Below, piece after piece: positions 6,599-13,439 of a stretch of 23,783 nucleotides of DNA (position 1 is the stretch's first letter; every line of letters begins with the position of its first letter). Below the pieces are notes generated by a model, which had not been told where the DNA came from, ran no database searches, and saw only the letters and a program-made list of their open reading frames with translations. A program made the translations under genes and the position numbers. Origin of the DNA: an uncultured Oscillospiraceae bacterium (GTDB lineage: Bacteria > Bacillota > Clostridia > Oscillospirales > Ruminococcaceae); contig CAJULF010000041.1 in NCBI GenBank assembly GCA_910587135.1, positions 1-23,783 of the forward strand, read 5' to 3'.

Positions 6599-7315
6599 TC
6601 ACACATAACCCATTATCCCGCGGACGCTTACCTCGCTGGCACTGACCTCAAACCGCCCGTTTTCGTCCTCGCATACAAGAAAACCGTTTTCGGCAATATC
6701 CCGCGCAAAGGCTATGCGCTCCGCGCCGTTTTCGATAAGCTTTACCTGCCGCCCCAATGTAACGCAGCGCGGCTTGTAAAGTCCGTAGACCTCCGAAAAA
6801 TCCATTGCGCAAAGCGTCCTCACCCTTTCGGCGATATCCTCCGCAAGCTCGGTCTTGTCCGGAGATATCCCCGCAAGCTGCTTAAGAGAGCCTGCGTGGG
6901 GGATCCCCGCCGCGCGGAAAAACTCCCCGCTCTGTGAAATATTAACTCCCAGCCCGACTACCACCGAAATATTGTCACCCGAACAAACGCTCTCGCATAG
7001 AATACCACAGACCTTGTGAGCGGAAACAACTACGTCGTTGGGCCATTTGATGCCCGCCTGCGCTCCCGCCGCCTCAAGAGCCATGCATACCGCCGCCCCG
7101 CAGCATAGCGTTACGGTAGCGGGCTGAGGAGGATTTTTCAGCAACACGGACAACGGCAGCATTCCGCCGTCGGAAACCCAACTGTGACCGCGCCTTCCGC
7201 GCCCCGCGGTCTGCACCTCCGCCATGACCGCCGTGCCGTCGGGCAGTTCACCGATACGGCGTTTAAGGTAGCTTATGGTTGAATCCACCTCATCAAGACA
7301 AATCAGTCCGCTCAT
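6599..7315 (-). CDS. birA: Biotin--[acetyl-CoA carboxylase] ligase, no HTH domain
   Basis: This 238-aa protein contains the class I biotin protein ligase core. QTAGRGRRGHSW (about residues 35-46) is the biotinyl-AMP loop, KWPND is at about 90-94, and a GLGVNI strand is followed by a small C-terminal SH3-like domain. It attaches biotin to carrier proteins of carboxylases in the cytoplasm. The N-terminal helix-turn-helix of bifunctional BirA is absent, so it should not repress biotin genes itself. Its ATG overlaps the TGA of the phosphoesterase gene (ATGA), implying translational coupling. No biotin synthesis or carboxylase gene is in the window. Confidence 0.92.
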   Translation of the reverse strand: MSGLICLDEVDSTISYLKRRIGELPDGTAVMAEVQTAGRGRRGHSWVSDGGMLPLSVLLKNPPQPATVTLCCGAAVCMALEAAGAQAGIKWPNDVVVSAHKVCGILCESVCSGDNISVVVGLGVNISQSGEFFRAAGIPHAGSLKQLAGISPDKTELAEDIAERVRTLCAMDFSEVYGLYKPRCVTLGRQVKLIENGAERIAFARDIAENGFLVCEDENGRFEVSASEVSVRGIMGYV

Positions 7316-7797
7316 TTGCCGCCCACCGCCAGTATATTCATTTTGATACCGCCCTCACTGTCCAGCTCGATAACGCCGTAGGTCGGCTTGTTGCGATTGC
7401 GTGGGCAGTCGGGACTGCCGGGGTTCATAAGGAATATCCCGTCAATGTTCTCGGTGCGGTAAAGATGGGTGTGCCCGAAAAGCGCGATCTTGCAGTCATT
7501 CGCCTTAGCGTCGCTGATCAGCCTGTCAAGACCGTCGTGAACATGCTGCTGATGCCCGTGACAGCAAAATATCTTATATCCGCACGCGGTTACTATCTGA
7601 GTGCTTTTGTGCATTCCGAAATCCGAATTGCCCCCGACATATACCATGGGCTTGTCAAGGTGGAGATTCTGCACGTCACGTGCTTCGTTTTCCCCGTCCC
7701 CGAGATGAATAAAAAGCTCAGCGTCGAGGTTTTTATTGACTATCTCATCAAGGACAGCAAAATTTCTATGGGTATCGGATACAACAACAATTTTCAT
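7312..7797 (-). CDS. YfcE/MJ0936-family metallophosphoesterase
   Basis: This 161-aa protein has every motif of the calcineurin-like phosphodiesterase family in order: SDTH (7-10), HLGD (31-34), GNSD (56-59), CHGH (79-82), FGHTH (107-111) and NPGS. These bind a dinuclear metal centre. Family members such as YfcE cleave phosphodiesters in vitro, but the natural substrate is generally unknown. The ATG at 7797 is preceded by AAAGGTAC. It is the first gene of a four-gene operon, joined to the biotin ligase gene by a 4-base overlap. The GNSD form instead of GNCD/GNHD is a normal variant. Confidence 0.9.
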   Translation of the reverse strand: MKIVVVSDTHRNFAVLDEIVNKNLDAELFIHLGDGENEARDVQNLHLDKPMVYVGGNSDFGMHKSTQIVTACGYKIFCCHGHQQHVHDGLDRLISDAKANDCKIALFGHTHLYRTENIDGIFLMNPGSPDCPRNRNKPTYGVIELDSEGGIKMNILAVGGK

Positions 7798-7895
7798 AAA
7801 AAGTACCTTTCATTTTTCGCCGGATCGGTTTTGCGGGAATTTTTCGCGAATATAATGTCATAAGCGGGAAAACCGCGACATTGATCCGCATTTTA

Positions 7896-8072
7896 AAGGA
7901 AACACCGCACAAATCCCGCGCCTCGCGCTTTGCACGCATCTTGCTTACATATTTTCCGTCATCTTGCACAAGTTCTCCTTGGCGGGTGTCAGCCCGCCGG
8001 CGTTGACCCTGTACAATCTGACGAAAAATCTGACGGAGCAATCTGCGCACAAGCTTTGCGCAGTGTTGCCTA
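7896..8072. repeat. Family B MITE-like element, full copy
   Basis: This 177-bp element has terminal inverted repeats: AAGGAAACACCGCACAAA at the left and TTTGCGCAGTGTTGCCT at the right. The interior (for example TTTTCCGTCATCTTGC and CTTGGCGGGTGTCAG) recurs in opposite orientation at 21156-21318 with scattered differences. It has no open frame of its own. It lies between two divergent operons. Confidence 0.75.
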
Positions 8073-8094
8073 AAGACAACTGATATCTATTATA
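8066..8094 (+). promoter_or_regulatory. Possible promoter of the three-gene unknown operon
   Basis: TTGCCT (8066-8071) and ATTATA (8089-8094) are separated by 17 bp. TATTAT one base earlier gives a 16-bp spacing. The -35 would be supplied by the end of the family B element. The box quality is moderate. Confidence 0.35.
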
Positions 8095-8162
8095 TCATAA
8101 TCAAACGAAAAATAAAAGGGGTTTTTTAAGATTATTTGGCGATAATTTAAGAAACCGCGCCG

Positions 8163-8196
8163 AAAAGCCCGTACGGCGGCTGCCGGCACGGGTTTT
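8163..8196. terminator. Hairpin with A4/T4 flanks in the leader of the unknown operon
   Basis: CCCGT (8168-8172) pairs with ACGGG (8188-8192), and CGGC (8174-8177) with GCCG (8182-8185). AAAA before and TTTT after extend the stem. It ends about 11 bases before the GGGAGG site of the first gene. It could be a weak attenuator or a bidirectional terminator. Confidence 0.45.
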
Positions 8197-8217
8197 ATCA
8201 GACAGGGAGGAATAACC

Positions 8218-8451
8218 ATGACAGACAACAACTTTGAGAAACTATTAAACGCAGCCAGTCAGAAGCTCGGCTCAACGCCCGAACAGCTGCGGCAAACGCT
8301 TGAAAAGGGAGACATCAAAGCACTTTCCGCAAATCTGAGCAAATCCGACAAGGAGAAGCTTCGGGCAGTGCTGTCGAACAAAGAGCTTATGAACAAGCTT
8401 AAGGGAGCGTCCACGCCCGAAGAGCTGATGAGAATGCTGGGTAAGCAGTAA
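8218..8451 (+). CDS. Small helical protein, first gene of unknown operon
   Basis: This 77-aa protein is predicted to be entirely alpha-helical and soluble. It is highly charged, with two similar helix-turn patterns (STPEQLRQTLEKGDI and STPEELMRMLGK). It has no signal peptide, Cys or enzyme motif. The ATG at 8218 is preceded by GGGAGGAATAACC. I believe similar small proteins occur in Clostridia in the same order with the next two genes, but I cannot name a family. The gap to the next gene is 27 bases, so it is the leader of a three-gene operon. Confidence 0.7.
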   Translation: MTDNNFEKLLNAASQKLGSTPEQLRQTLEKGDIKALSANLSKSDKEKLRAVLSNKELMNKLKGASTPEELMRMLGKQ

Positions 8452-8478
8452 CGGCAGCACGAGGGGAGTTGACGGCGC

Positions 8479-8799
8479 ATGGACAACATTGAGGATATTC
8501 TCCGCGCGCTGACAGAGGACAGTCCCGACGACGGCGGAGACAGCGAGGACAGCGAATACAGCGGACGGAGCGGGGAGCAGGGCGGATTGTTTGACGGGCT
8601 GAACATGGATATGCTGATGAAGCTTATGAGCCTTTTCGGCAGCATGAATCAGCAGGATGATAACGAGCGCTTCCTGCTGGCGCTTAAACCTTTGCTAAGG
8701 GAAGAGAAGCGCTGCAAAGTGGATACCGCCGTAAAAATGTTGAAGCTGTTCGCGCTGTTGCCCATTTTAAAGGAAAGCGGGCTGTTCGGCGGCTTATAG
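8479..8799 (+). CDS. Small acidic/helical protein, second gene of unknown operon
   Basis: This 106-aa protein has three parts. The N-terminal part starts MDNIEDILRAL. It is followed by a disordered acidic Gly/Ser region (about residues 14-34). The C-terminal helical part has a pattern I have seen in clostridial proteins of unknown role: a FLLALKPLLREEKR segment, VDTAVKMLKLF, then PILKESGLFGGL. It also contains a Met-rich helix (LNMDMLMKLMSLFGSM) that would be amphipathic or membrane-associated. GGGGAG lies 11 bases before the ATG. The link to sporulation or the cell surface is only a guess from the family context. Confidence 0.7.
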   Translation: MDNIEDILRALTEDSPDDGGDSEDSEYSGRSGEQGGLFDGLNMDMLMKLMSLFGSMNQQDDNERFLLALKPLLREEKRCKVDTAVKMLKLFALLPILKESGLFGGL

Positions 8800-8842
8800 C
8801 GCATTGTGCCGTACGCCGCCAACTGCCATAGGGGGTGATATT

Positions 8843-9424
8843 ATGGTATGGGATACGACACAATCCACGCTTTACACGCTGGGAGGCGCGGTTGAGAGGC
8901 ATAACGCGGGCTTTGAAACAGACTTCGAGGAGTGCGGGGAATCAGCGGAGAAAAAGGAAAGCGTAAAATCCGTTCAGCATTCGGTCCAGACCGAATGCAA
9001 GCCGGAATGTCAAGGACCGCGGTGCGCAAGGATAAACCACTGTGAGGAAAGCACGACGAACGACTCCTCAATCATGGAGCAATATATTCAGCCCAAGCAA
9101 ACGGAGCGTCATTCTCCGCATTCCGAACAGCCGAAGCATATGTCCGCGCCCGTCCGTGCGGAAACGGAGCGTGTCGGTACCTGTGAAAGGTGCGAAGAAG
9201 CTCCCAAAGAGGAGTGCAGCGCTCCGCAGGTATGCGAGGATCGCCCGCTCCGATGCCCGAAATGCGGCAAGCCGATGCCCGCGCCAAAGCCCTCAAATCC
9301 GCTTGAAGCTCTTCTGTCAGATAAGGACACGCTGCTTCTGGCGGCACTTATATTGTTGCTGTGGCATGAAAAAGCAGACATAAAACTAATCGGAGCACTG
9401 GCGTTTATACTGTTCAGCAATTAG
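8843..9424 (+). CDS. Cys-rich protein with C-terminal hydrophobic tail, third gene of unknown operon
   Basis: This 193-aa protein starts at ATG 8843 behind AGGGGGTGATATT; a TTG at 8804 would add 13 residues without a site. Residues 1-130 are hydrophilic, low in order and contain nine cysteines spread in short clusters (ECKPEC, CERC). A CPKCGKP knuckle at about 138-144 follows, so one zinc ribbon or disulfide-rich region is possible. The tail has two short hydrophobic segments (DTLLLAALILLLWHE and KLIGALAFILFSN) that could form a membrane hairpin. No known enzyme motif is present. It completes the operon with the two small genes before it. An A-repeat array follows. Confidence 0.7.
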   Translation: MVWDTTQSTLYTLGGAVERHNAGFETDFEECGESAEKKESVKSVQHSVQTECKPECQGPRCARINHCEESTTNDSSIMEQYIQPKQTERHSPHSEQPKHMSAPVRAETERVGTCERCEEAPKEECSAPQVCEDRPLRCPKCGKPMPAPKPSNPLEALLSDKDTLLLAALILLLWHEKADIKLIGALAFILFSN

Positions 9425-9536
9425 CAATGATTTAAGGTGACAGCCCGCGATTTAATTTTTTAATCTGCTTTAAGTCAACCCTTATATACAGAACGATGTT
9501 TTTCAGAAAAAAACAACAGTTTGTAGAAAAAGCTCA

Positions 9537-9673
9537 TTGACAACGCAACGTCGGCGCATTAAATTTCAAAAAGCACACATTTGCCAAACTGCAAATGCGT
9601 GCGGTTTTCGGCAGGCATGCGGAGTGCTGCATAGCAGCACGGAGTATGACCGGCGGAAATTTTGAAATTTTTT
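9537..9673 (+). repeat. Family A unit 1 of the tandem array
   Basis: The outer arms are 9561-9571 and 9660-9670. The short hairpin is 9573-9584 with 9591-9602, with one A-C mismatch. The long hairpin is topped by GTGCTGC/GCAGCAC. A promoter-like pair TTGACA (9537-9542) and TAAATT (9560-9565) precedes it with 17-bp spacing, and a T6 run ends the unit. Confidence 0.75.
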
Positions 9674-9751
9674 AAATAATCCGCTTTAGGTCAACATCAA
9701 TATACAGATTGATGTTTCTTATAAAAAAACAACAATTTGTAGAAAAGCCTA

Positions 9752-9889
9752 TTGACAACACAATGTCGGCGCATTAAATTTCAAAAAGCACACATTTGCC
9801 AAACGGCAAATGTGTGCGGTTTTCGGCAGGCATGCGGAGTGCTGCAAAGCAGCACAGAGTATGACCGGCGGAAATTTTGAAATTTTTTT
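9752..9889 (+). repeat. Family A unit 2 of the tandem array
   Basis: The outer arms are 9776-9786 and 9875-9885. The short hairpin is a perfect 13-bp stem (9788-9800 with 9805-9817). The promoter-like pair TTGACA (9752-9757) and TAAATT (9775-9780) is spaced 17 bp. A T7 run occupies 9883-9889. Confidence 0.75.
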
Positions 9890-9967
9890 AAATAATCCGC
9901 TTTAGGTCAACATCAATATACAGATTGATGTTTCTTATAAAAAAACAACAATTTGTAGAAAAGCCTA

Positions 9968-10105
9968 TTGACAACGCAAATTCGGCGCATTAAATTTCAA
10001 AAAGCACACATTTGCCAAACGGCAAATGCGTGCGGTTTTCGGCAGGCATGCGGAGTGCTGCAAAGCAGCACAGAGTATGACCAGCGGAAATTTTGAAATT
10101 TTTTT
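9968..10105 (+). repeat. Family A unit 3 of the tandem array
   Basis: The outer arms are 9992-10002 and 10091-10101. The short hairpin starts GCACACATTTGCC and ends GGCAAATGCGTGC, with one mismatch. The promoter-like pair TTGACA (9968-9973) and TAAATT (9991-9996) is spaced 17 bp. A T7 run occupies 10099-10105. Confidence 0.75.
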
Positions 10106-10173
10106 AAAAAATCCGCTTTAGGTCAACCCATTTATACAGAATGATGATTTTTAGAAAAAAACAAATTTCCCCC

Positions 10174-10202
10174 TTGAAAAATAAAGCTAAATAGGGTATA
10201 AT
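10174..10202 (+). promoter_or_regulatory. Sigma-A promoter of the T-box cysE-cysS operon
   Basis: TTGAAA (10174-10179) and a perfect TATAAT (10197-10202) are separated by 17 bp. Transcription should start at about 10209, leaving a leader of roughly 345 nt before cysE. Confidence 0.85.
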
Positions 10203-10208
10203 AGTATA

Positions 10209-10470
10209 AGGTGTCAGAGAAGTCGCTTTGACAGTATATTTTAAAGGCATAACGCAGCAGGAGTAGCCTGTTTTCGGTCACACAGAGAGCCGCGCGGCGG
10301 TGGAAGCGCGGTTGACAGAGCAAGTGAAGTGCGGCTGCCAGCCGATGCGGGGAAAATTGCAGTATCCGCGTCCGTTTTCCGCGTTAAGGAGTTCGAGGGG
10401 CATAAAGCCCGAAGCGAAGTGGAACCGCGTATTTAACGCCTTCGCACCGTTGGGTGCGGAGGCGATTTCA
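10209..10470 (+). ncRNA. T-box riboswitch, probable tRNA-Cys specificity
   Basis: The leader has the T-box signature AGTGGAACCGCG at 10418-10429. Two exclusive folds are visible. In the antiterminator, GCGAAG (10414-10419) pairs with CTTCGC (10440-10445) and CGCG pairs with the following CGC. In the terminator, a 12-bp stem joins 10437-10448 with 10453-10464 around GTTG. Upstream, CAGAGAGCCGCG and GGTGGAAGCGCGG look like the Stem I distal part. The TGC at 10330-10332 in the context GTGAAGTGCGG is the likely specifier, fitting the cysE-cysS genes below. The T-tract after the terminator (ATTTCAGTT) is weak. The start base is approximate. Confidence 0.88.
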
Positions 10471-10555
10471 GTTGATAGTGCAGGCTGGCGGTTATGGCGC
10501 GGTATTGCAGGTAAAGCTCACACAATACAGGAAATTTTTCAGATAAGGAGCATTT

Positions 10556-11224
10556 ATGTTTGACAGGATAAAAGAGGAAGTATCGTCAATAATGTCCCGC
10601 GACCCCGCCATGCGTTCGCCGTGGGAGGTGCTTTTCATGTGCCCCTCGTACAAGGCGTTAAAAAGCTATCGCAGGGCGCACTGGTTTTTCGAGCGGGGAC
10701 ATATACTTATCGCGCGGCACATTTCCATGCGCTGCCGCAGAAAGACGGGAATAGAGATACACCCCGGCGCGAAGATAGGAAAACGTCTGTTTATAGACCA
10801 CGGCGCGGGGGTAGTAATAGGCGAAACGACAGAGATAGGCGACGACTGCACACTGTATCAGAACGTGACGCTCGGAGGAACGGGAAAAGACGTCGGAAAG
10901 CGCCATCCGACTCTCGGAAACAACGTTCTCGTGGGTGCGGGCGCGAGAGTTCTCGGTCCTTTTAAGATAGGCGACAACTCCAAGATTGCCGCCAACGCGG
11001 TCGTGCTGGAGGAGGTTCCGCCCAACTGCACCGCGGTGGGCGTTCCCGCGCGGGTAGTCAAGCGGGACGGCGTAAGGGTATGCAACGATCTTGACCAGAT
11101 ACATATCCCCGACCCCGTATCACAGCTTCTGTGCGAGCACAGAATGTATATAGACAGACTGACCAGGGAAATTGAAGAGCTCAAAACGGAAATAAAATCG
11201 CTTAAGGAGGACGGTAAATGTTAA
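10556..11224 (+). CDS. cysE: Serine O-acetyltransferase
   Basis: This 222-aa enzyme transfers acetyl from acetyl-CoA to L-serine, the committed step of cysteine synthesis in the cytoplasm. After a short helical N-terminal part (FMCPSYKALKSYRRAHW) it has the left-handed beta-helix hexapeptide repeats with IHPGAKIGKRLFIDHGAG, VVIGETTEIGDDCTLYQN, and GKRHPTLGNN, which carry the catalytic His residues. The protein is shorter at the N-terminus than E. coli CysE, as usual for Firmicutes, and ends in a charged coil (LTREIEELKTEIKSLKE). AAGGAGCATTT precedes the ATG. Its last bases overlap the start of cysS by 7 bases. It lies under the T-box. Confidence 0.96.
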   Translation: MFDRIKEEVSSIMSRDPAMRSPWEVLFMCPSYKALKSYRRAHWFFERGHILIARHISMRCRRKTGIEIHPGAKIGKRLFIDHGAGVVIGETTEIGDDCTLYQNVTLGGTGKDVGKRHPTLGNNVLVGAGARVLGPFKIGDNSKIAANAVVLEEVPPNCTAVGVPARVVKRDGVRVCNDLDQIHIPDPVSQLLCEHRMYIDRLTREIEELKTEIKSLKEDGKC

Positions 11225-12615
11225 TCTACAACACCATGACCAGAAAAAAAGAGGAGCTGAAGCCGATAACCGATGGCACGGTAAAAATCTACGCCTGCGG
11301 TCCGACGGTCTACAACCTCATCCATATAGGGAATGCCAGGGCGCTGTGCGTGTTCGATACGCTGCGACGCTATCTGGAGTTCCGCGGGTATAAGGTGCTA
11401 TATGTTCAGAATTTCACCGATGTGGACGACAAGATAATCAAAAAGGCGAACGAGCTTGGCAAGACCGCCTCGGAGGTGTCCGAGAACGCGATAAAGGAAT
11501 ATTTCACCGACGCGAAAGGGCTTAACGTACGCGAGGCGGATATCCACCCCAAGGTCACGGAAAATATGGATATAATCATCGATATTATCCAAACACTTCT
11601 GGATAAGGGCTATGCCTATGAAGCGGAGGGCGACGTGTATTTCGACACCTCCAAATTTCCCGATTACGGAAAGCTCTCCCATATGCCGCTGGAGGACCTC
11701 CAGGCGGGAGCGCGCATTGAAGTCGGCGAGAAAAAGCGCGCCCCGATGGACTTCGCGGTATGGAAAGCCGCAAAGCCCGGTGAGCCGTACTGGGATTCGC
11801 CGTTCGGCAAGGGCAGACCCGGCTGGCATATAGAGTGCTCCGCGATGTCCCGCCACTATATAGGGGATACCATAGATATCCACGGCGGCGGCAGCGACCT
11901 TATCTTCCCGCACCATGAAAACGAAATAGCCCAGAGCGAATGCGCGACAGGCTCACCGCTTGCCAATATCTGGATGCACAACGGTATGCTTAACGTCGAC
12001 AATAAAAAGATGGCAAAATCCACTGGCAACTTCTTTATGGTAAGGGATTTGTCCGATAAATACGGCTACGAGCCTATCCGCTTCATGCTTCTCTCGGTTC
12101 ATTACAGAAGCCAGCTCAACTACACCGTTGAGGTCATTGAGTCCTGCAAGGCGGCTCTGCGCCGTCTGTACACCTGCCGAGAAACGATAGAGCGAGTGCT
12201 CCCCGCGGCAAAAGAGGGCGCGGCGGGCGAAAAGGCTCTCGCGGATGCAAAAAAAGCCCGCGAGGAGTTTATACGCGCTATGGACGACGACTTCAACACC
12301 GCCGACGGTATCGCCGCGGTTTTCGAGCTGGTACGCGCGATAAATACCGCTCTCGCCGACCCCGAAACCACCAAGGGCGACATAAAAATATACTCCGATG
12401 AATTTTCGGCATTGACAAATGTACTGGGTTTGCTGTATAATAATGATGAGGACAATATCCCCGATGAAGTAACGGCGCTTGCCGAGCAGCGTGCGGAAGC
12501 GAGAAAGGCTAAGAACTTCGCGCTTGCGGACGAACTGCGTGATAAGATAACCGCAATGGGATATATCGTTGAGGAAACGCGGCAGGGCACGGTTATCAGA
12601 AAAGCCGATAATTAA
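11218..12615 (+). CDS. cysS: Cysteinyl-tRNA synthetase
   Basis: This 465-aa class I synthetase charges tRNA-Cys with cysteine. Motifs in order are CGPTVYN (27-33; Cys27 is a zinc ligand), HIGNAR (the HIGH motif, 36-41), NFTDVDDKII, GWHIECSAMS and FPHHENEIAQ (zinc site), and KMAKSTGN (the KMSKS loop, with Ala for the first Ser). A helical anticodon domain follows. The length equals that of bacterial CysRS. The ATG lies within the last codons of cysE behind AAGGAGG, so the two are translationally coupled. The cysE-cysS pairing under a T-box is common in Firmicutes. Confidence 0.97.
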   Translation: MLIYNTMTRKKEELKPITDGTVKIYACGPTVYNLIHIGNARALCVFDTLRRYLEFRGYKVLYVQNFTDVDDKIIKKANELGKTASEVSENAIKEYFTDAKGLNVREADIHPKVTENMDIIIDIIQTLLDKGYAYEAEGDVYFDTSKFPDYGKLSHMPLEDLQAGARIEVGEKKRAPMDFAVWKAAKPGEPYWDSPFGKGRPGWHIECSAMSRHYIGDTIDIHGGGSDLIFPHHENEIAQSECATGSPLANIWMHNGMLNVDNKKMAKSTGNFFMVRDLSDKYGYEPIRFMLLSVHYRSQLNYTVEVIESCKAALRRLYTCRETIERVLPAAKEGAAGEKALADAKKAREEFIRAMDDDFNTADGIAAVFELVRAINTALADPETTKGDIKIYSDEFSALTNVLGLLYNNDEDNIPDEVTALAEQRAEARKAKNFALADELRDKITAMGYIVEETRQGTVIRKADN

Positions 12616-12638
12616 GAGTCTATCGGAAAGGACAGGAT

Positions 12639-13424
12639 ATGAAGAAATTTTTTGCGGGACTTATCGCGGCAGCAGCCGCGCTGTCGCTTAGCGGCTGTAT
12701 CTCCACAAAGACCTACAACGCCATGGAGAACTACGATTTCGTAAACATGAATACCGATTTCATACAGCTCCGTGAACCGCAGGAGGGTGACAAGATCGCC
12801 ATAATCGACACAGAGTACGGCGAGATACGCGCGGTGCTGTATGAACAGTACGCTCCGAATACCGTTGCGGATTTTATCGGGCGCGCGGAAAACGGCGAAT
12901 TTGACAACAAGACCGTGTACGGCGTTATGCCCGACGTATATTTCATGACGGGCGGGCACGAGAACGACAAGGGCGCGTACACAGGCAGAACAAGCGACGA
13001 CGAGCTTATAGCCAACGAATATACCCCCGACCTGTGGCCGTTCTGCGGCGCGCTGGTGTCTTTTTCGGAGAAATCGGGCTTCAGCGACGCTCGGTGGTTC
13101 ATCTGCAACACGGACAAGGAAAGTCTGACCGAGGAAACGATAAATCAGCTTAAGGAGGGCGTTTCCAACCGCGAGGACGAAAAGGAACGGGAAAACCTGC
13201 TTACGCTTTTCGACAAATTTTACGAGATAGGCGGAGTTTTCGGACTTGCGGGCTACCAGACGATATTCGGGCAGACCTACGAGGGGCTGGACGTGGTGGA
13301 AAAACTGTGCAATATCCCCTCGGACAGCAATCTGCGCACCACGGTGAATGTGACGATAAACAGCGTGACCATATCGGAATACAGCGCGGACGATGTAAGT
13401 GAAACAAACGAGATAAAGGAATAA
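12639..13424 (+). CDS. Cyclophilin-like lipoprotein, probably non-catalytic
   Basis: This 261-aa protein has a lipoprotein signal (lipobox LSGC, Cys20) and a cyclophilin-like fold, seen from YGEIRAVLYEQYAPNTVADF and the C-terminal GYQTIFGQTYEGLDVVEKL. The active-site region departs from the family. The HR of FHRI is YG (KTVYGVMPDV), the GG is kept as FMTGG but the catalytic Gln is Thr, and the usual TQF segment reads DARWFICN. The catalytic Arg is therefore missing, and the protein is likely a binding or chaperone-like relative. GGAAAGGACAGG precedes the ATG, 23 bases after cysS, so it is probably in the same operon. It is the first of three related lipoprotein genes. Confidence 0.8.
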   Translation: MKKFFAGLIAAAAALSLSGCISTKTYNAMENYDFVNMNTDFIQLREPQEGDKIAIIDTEYGEIRAVLYEQYAPNTVADFIGRAENGEFDNKTVYGVMPDVYFMTGGHENDKGAYTGRTSDDELIANEYTPDLWPFCGALVSFSEKSGFSDARWFICNTDKESLTEETINQLKEGVSNREDEKERENLLTLFDKFYEIGGVFGLAGYQTIFGQTYEGLDVVEKLCNIPSDSNLRTTVNVTINSVTISEYSADDVSETNEIKE

Positions 13425-13439
13425 AGAAAGGTGATAACA

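Larger units (their letters stand above)
9460..10140 (+). repeat. Tandem array of three family A units (215-216 bp period)
   Basis: Three nearly identical units have AAATTTCAAAA arms starting at 9561, 9776 and 9992, spaced 215 and 216 bp. Each unit has a linker rich in A (TTTGTAGAAAA), then TTGACA, 17 bp, TAAATT, then two hairpins, then TTTTGAAATTTTTT and AAATAATCCGCTTTAGGTCA (AAAAAATCC in the third). No open reading frame of note is present. The array fills the interval between the unknown operon and the T-box promoter. Confidence 0.9.

Noticed and set aside
9460..10140. CRISPR array
   Set aside because: The repeat period is 215 bp, the units are nearly identical along their whole length with no variable spacers, and no cas gene is in the window.
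10300..10563. 87-aa open frame before cysE
   Set aside because: It runs through the T-box leader, where the conserved bases are explained by RNA structure. It has no ribosome site and overlaps the start of cysE.
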